Shown: in pieces, positions 61,186-64,000 of the stretch
How the letters are laid out: every line of letters starts with the position of its first letter
How positions within the stretch are numbered: position 1 is the stretch's first letter
Assembly (NCBI GenBank): GCA_036351115.1
Contig: JAZBOL010000142.1
Coordinates: 65,461 to 129,460 of the forward strand
From: Marinihelvus sp036351115
Lineage (GTDB): Bacteria; Pseudomonadota; Gammaproteobacteria; Xanthomonadales; SZUA-36
DNA length: 64,000 nucleotides
Direction of reading: 5' to 3'
The notes under the pieces: model-generated
What the model was told of the DNA's origin: nothing
Seen by the model: only the letters and a program-made list of their open reading frames with translations
The model's database searches: none
Position numbers and translations under genes: made by a program

Positions 61186-63342
61186 ATGTTCTCAACCACC
61201 CCCGACCGCAGTCGCCTGGCGACTGCCTGTTCTCTTGGCCTCGCTTTGATGCTGGCCGTTCCCGCCCAGGCTGACGACGATGCCGACCTGCAATTGCCGC
61301 GGGATGAGTTCGAAGAGGTCGAGGTCGTGGGTAAATACCTGTTCCTGGACAAGGTCAATGCCGTCAAGACGCCGACGCCCGTCATCAACGTGCCCCAGAG
61401 CCTGTCCATCGTGGGTGAAGACCAGATCCGCGACCAGGCCTTCGTCAGCATGGGCGACGTCTTTCGCTATGTCCCCGGCGTTGCCGTGAGCCAGGGGGAA
61501 GGGCACCGGGACGCCATCATCATCCGCGGCATCCAGACCACGGCTGACTTCTTCGTCGACGGTGTCCGGGACGACGTGCAGTACTACCGTCCGCTCTACA
61601 ACGTGGAACAGGTCGAGGTGCTGCGGGGGTCGAATGCCCTGCTGTTCGGACGCGGCGGCGGTGGTGGCGTCATCAACCGCGTTCAGAAGCGGGCCGTGGT
61701 GGGCGAGGCCTTCAACGAACTCGAGCTGGCCCTCGATACCTTCGGCGGCTATTCCGGCACCGTCGATGCGAACTTCGACACCGGCGAGACCGTCGGTGTC
61801 CGCGTGATCGGTTTTTACCAGCAGCTCGAGAATCACCGGGACTTCTTCGACGGTGACACCATCGCCGTCAATCCGACCATGACGGTGAATTTTGCGCCGG
61901 ACACGGTGGGCACCTTCTCCTACGAATACCTGGAAGACGACCGGGTCGTCGATCGGGGAGTGCCCTCGCAGAACGTTCCGAACGGACCCAATACACCCCT
62001 CCGCGGCTACCGGGACACGTTTTTCGGCTCGCCGGACGAGAACCTGACGTCCCTGGAAGCGCACCTGTTTCGAGCCCGCATCGATCACGGCATTTCCGAG
62101 GACCTGCGCAGCAACGTCACGGTGCAGTACGCGGACTACGACAAGCTGTACCAGAACCTGTATCCCAGTGACGAAGTGTTCGTCACCGACGGGTTTTTCG
62201 ACGAGGTGGAGCTGGACGGATATCGGGATGCCACCCAGCGGGAAAACCTGATCGTCCAGGCCAACCTGATCGGCGAGTTCATGACCGGCAGCGTGGGCCA
62301 CACCCTCCTCGTCGGCGCCGAACTGGGTGACCAGGACACGGCCAACGGGCGCGACGACACCGTCTGGGAAGCCAACGGCGATGACCAGCTGGTCATTCCC
62401 TTTACCGACCCGCTGCAGATTCCGGCCTTCGACTACAGCAACCGGGTGCGGGACCGCGAGTCGGACGTGCGCTTCACCTCGTTCTACCTGCAGGACCAGA
62501 TCGACCTGACCAGCCAGCTGAAACTGCTGGTTGGCTTGCGCTGGGACCGCTTCGACATCGACGTGCTCGATTTCATCGAGCAGGAAAGCGGCAACAGCAA
62601 CGGGCGATTCAGCCGCACGGACGAAGAGGTCACCCCGCGCTTCGGCCTGATCTACAAGCCGGCGGAGAACCTGTCCTTCTACGGCTCCTACAGCGAGACT
62701 TTCCTGCCACGCTCCGGTGACCAGTTCCTGACCCTCAACCTGGACTCGGAGAGCACGCGGCCGCAGTTCTTCGAGAACCGGGAAGTGGGCCTGAAATGGG
62801 ATCTTCGCCCGGACCTGAGCTTCACGGTCGCGGTCTTCGAACTCGAGCGTGAGAGCTACACCTCCCCGGACCCGGAAGATCCCGAGAATCTCATCGTGAT
62901 CGAAGGCTCCGACACCACCGGTTTCGAACTGCAGCTGACCGGGAACCTGACCTCGCGCTGGTCGGTGATCACGGGCTACTCGTACCTCGACGCCGAGGTG
63001 AACCGCGTAGACGACAGCGGCAACAGCGGCAACCGTACGCGACAGACGCCGGAGCACCAGTTCTCGATCTGGAACAACTTCACGGTCACGGACCGACTCG
63101 GCCTCGGCCTCGGCGTCACCTACCAGGACAGCTTCTTCACCACCGAGGACAACACCGTCGAGGTGCCGAGCTACACGCGCGTGGACGCCGCGGCGTTCTA
63201 TCGCCTGACGGACGCCACCCGGCTGCAGCTGAACGTGGAGAACCTGCTCGACGAGGACTACTTCCCGGACGCCCACAACAACAACAACATCACCACGGGC
63301 CGGCCGCTGAATGCACGCCTGGCGCTGTTCGTCGACTTCTAG
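61186..63342 (+). CDS. TonB-dependent siderophore receptor
   Basis: The 718-residue protein has a signal peptide (about 1-29). The TonB box region EVEVVGKY is followed by a plug domain with PQSLSIVGEDQIRDQ, IIIRGIQTTADFFVDGVRD and VEVLRGSNALLFGRG. The 22-strand barrel ends in the aromatic C-terminal LALFVDF needed for outer-membrane insertion. The plug motifs resemble catecholate (Fiu/BfrD-type) siderophore receptors. A Fur box precedes it. The ribosome site is AAGGAAT. Siderophore identity cannot be read from sequence; no siderophore synthesis genes are in the window apart from the unrelated PKS/NRPS. Confidence 0.95.
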   Translation: MFSTTPDRSRLATACSLGLALMLAVPAQADDDADLQLPRDEFEEVEVVGKYLFLDKVNAVKTPTPVINVPQSLSIVGEDQIRDQAFVSMGDVFRYVPGVAVSQGEGHRDAIIIRGIQTTADFFVDGVRDDVQYYRPLYNVEQVEVLRGSNALLFGRGGGGGVINRVQKRAVVGEAFNELELALDTFGGYSGTVDANFDTGETVGVRVIGFYQQLENHRDFFDGDTIAVNPTMTVNFAPDTVGTFSYEYLEDDRVVDRGVPSQNVPNGPNTPLRGYRDTFFGSPDENLTSLEAHLFRARIDHGISEDLRSNVTVQYADYDKLYQNLYPSDEVFVTDGFFDEVELDGYRDATQRENLIVQANLIGEFMTGSVGHTLLVGAELGDQDTANGRDDTVWEANGDDQLVIPFTDPLQIPAFDYSNRVRDRESDVRFTSFYLQDQIDLTSQLKLLVGLRWDRFDIDVLDFIEQESGNSNGRFSRTDEEVTPRFGLIYKPAENLSFYGSYSETFLPRSGDQFLTLNLDSESTRPQFFENREVGLKWDLRPDLSFTVAVFELERESYTSPDPEDPENLIVIEGSDTTGFELQLTGNLTSRWSVITGYSYLDAEVNRVDDSGNSGNRTRQTPEHQFSIWNNFTVTDRLGLGLGVTYQDSFFTTEDNTVEVPSYTRVDAAAFYRLTDATRLQLNVENLLDEDYFPDAHNNNNITTGRPLNARLALFVDF

Positions 63343-63354
63343 GGGGCGTTTCGA

Positions 63355-64000
63355 CTACTGGCGCAGCAGTCGCATGTGCGGCGGCGGGTCCTGCCAGTCG
63401 CTGCGGAACGGGTTGATGTCCAGGCCGCCCCGCCGGGTGTAGAAGGCCTGCACGGTCAGGGCCTCGGTCCGGCAGCGCGCCCGGATGTCCACGAAGATGC
63501 GCTCCACGCACTGCTCGTGGTAGTCGTCGTGGTTGCGGAAGGATACGAGGTACTTGAGCAGCGACGCCTCGTCGATAGGCGGGCCCCGGTAGGTGATCGC
63601 CACGCTGGCCCAGTCCGGCTGACCGGTCACCGGGCAGTTGCTGCGGAGCAGGTGCGAATGCAGCGTTTCCTCGACCGGTGAGGATGAATCGCCGGCGTTC
63701 CCCAGCAGGTCCGGATTGACGGCGTAGTCTTCGATGACCACGTCGGCGGCGTCGATGCATCGGCCCGCGAGCGACTTCATGGGAATCAGCTCCGGTTCGT
63801 CCACGGGCGCGAGCGTGACGGAGACGGGGCCGCCCGAGGCGGCTTCCAGGTCCCGGCGCACCAGGGCCGCGACTTCGACGGCCGATGCATAGCGCATGCC
63901 GTTGAGGGAATTGAGATAGAGCTTCAGGGACTTGGATTCGACCAGGTTGGGGTTGGTGGCCGGAAACTCGATCACGCCCACCGCGACCTCGGGTTTCCCC
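63355..64000 (-). CDS. queF: NADPH-dependent 7-cyano-7-deazaguanine reductase, C-terminal part (5' end off the window)
   Basis: The reading frame runs off the right edge. It reads KPEVAVGVIEFPATNPNLVESKSLKLYLNSLNG in two adjoining stretches, the signature of the bimodular QueF C-terminal module. LHSHLLRSNCPVTGQPDW with the active-site cysteine follows, then a late EQCVERIFVDI glutamate region, ending with HMRLLRQ. The enzyme reduces preQ0 to preQ1 in queuosine biosynthesis. About 70-80 N-terminal residues are missing compared with the E. coli protein. It converges on the TonB receptor gene with 12 bp between the stops. Confidence 0.95.
   Translation of the reverse strand, partial: GKPEVAVGVIEFPATNPNLVESKSLKLYLNSLNGMRYASAVEVAALVRRDLEAASGGPVSVTLAPVDEPELIPMKSLAGRCIDAADVVIEDYAVNPDLLGNAGDSSSPVEETLHSHLLRSNCPVTGQPDWASVAITYRGPPIDEASLLKYLVSFRNHDDYHEQCVERIFVDIRARCRTEALTVQAFYTRRGGLDINPFRSDWQDPPPHMRLLRQ

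Noticed and set aside
1..64000. CRISPR arrays, tRNA/rRNA genes and insertion sequences
   Set aside because: I scanned the intergenic regions and gene content and found no repeat-spacer array, transposase, integrase or stable RNA signature that I could support.

Overview
The window is high-GC, gene-dense bacterial chromosome. The gene content points to an aerobic, Gram-negative gammaproteobacterium: outer-membrane TonB-dependent receptor, AlkB alkane hydroxylase, phasin, bimodular-type QueF, PyrC-type dihydroorotase, CarD-family regulator and Old Yellow Enzyme. Secreted-protein modules that I associate with Xanthomonadales/Chromatiales relatives (the 'SGxWYxP...GQG' module, a C-terminal LFxNGFE tail) suggest the Wenzhouxiangella/Woeseia/Lysobacter neighbourhood. 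That placement is inference only. I saw no rRNA, tRNA, CRISPR array, transposase or integrase.

Region 1 (1-10.8 kb) is the 3' part of a polyketide/non-ribosomal peptide assembly line. A KS-AT protein enters from the left edge. It is followed by a 2678-residue protein with the order KS-AT-ACP-aminotransferase-C-A-PCP. The aminotransferase should turn a beta-ketoacyl-ACP into a beta-aminoacyl-ACP, as in mycosubtilin and microcystin-type systems. The adenylation pocket reads D-I-L-Q-L-G-L-V-W-K by eye, which fits glycine. No thioesterase or reductase release domain is present. A small unknown membrane protein starts 3 bp downstream.

Region 2 (10.8-22.6 kb, same strand) has a Na+/phosphate cotransporter-like protein, then two giant overlapping genes. 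These are propionyl-CoA synthase (ligase-hydratase-reductase fusion) and bifunctional malonyl-CoA reductase, the signature pair of the 3-hydroxypropionate route from malonyl-CoA to propionyl-CoA. A YbaK-type tRNA-editing protein follows.

Region 3 (22.6-35.7 kb) is mixed metabolism and redox. It holds alkB, two unknown membrane protein genes with an aminopropyltransferase-like enzyme, a glutaredoxin-DsbD-like fusion, and a three-gene tetrahaem cytochrome/TAT ferredoxin/NrfD membrane electron-transfer module. It also holds an orphan arginine deiminase, a pair of exported thiol-redox proteins, dihydroorotase and a 2-oxoglutarate oxygenase.

Region 4 (35.7-52.2 kb) is rich in secreted and surface proteins and small regulators: two LuxR-type HTH proteins (one membrane-anchored), a beta-helix protein, an Old Yellow Enzyme, a pseudo-transglutaminase protein, a BON-MscS channel, a phasin-DUF2188 fusion, an exported SDR, a D-threonine aldolase/D-serine dehydratase-like enzyme, a repeat-containing secreted protein and an alpha/beta hydrolase.

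Region 5 (52.2-64 kb) has gamma-glutamyltransferase, a CarD-type regulator, a tandem spondin protein, an OmpR/histidine-kinase pair with a pseudokinase-like neighbour, a methyltransferase, a TonB-dependent siderophore receptor under a strong Fur box, and queF running off the right edge.

The most notable content is the coexistence of an aminotransferase-containing PKS/NRPS line with a pcs-mcr operon on the same strand. Both consume malonyl-CoA. Whether they are functionally linked is unproven.
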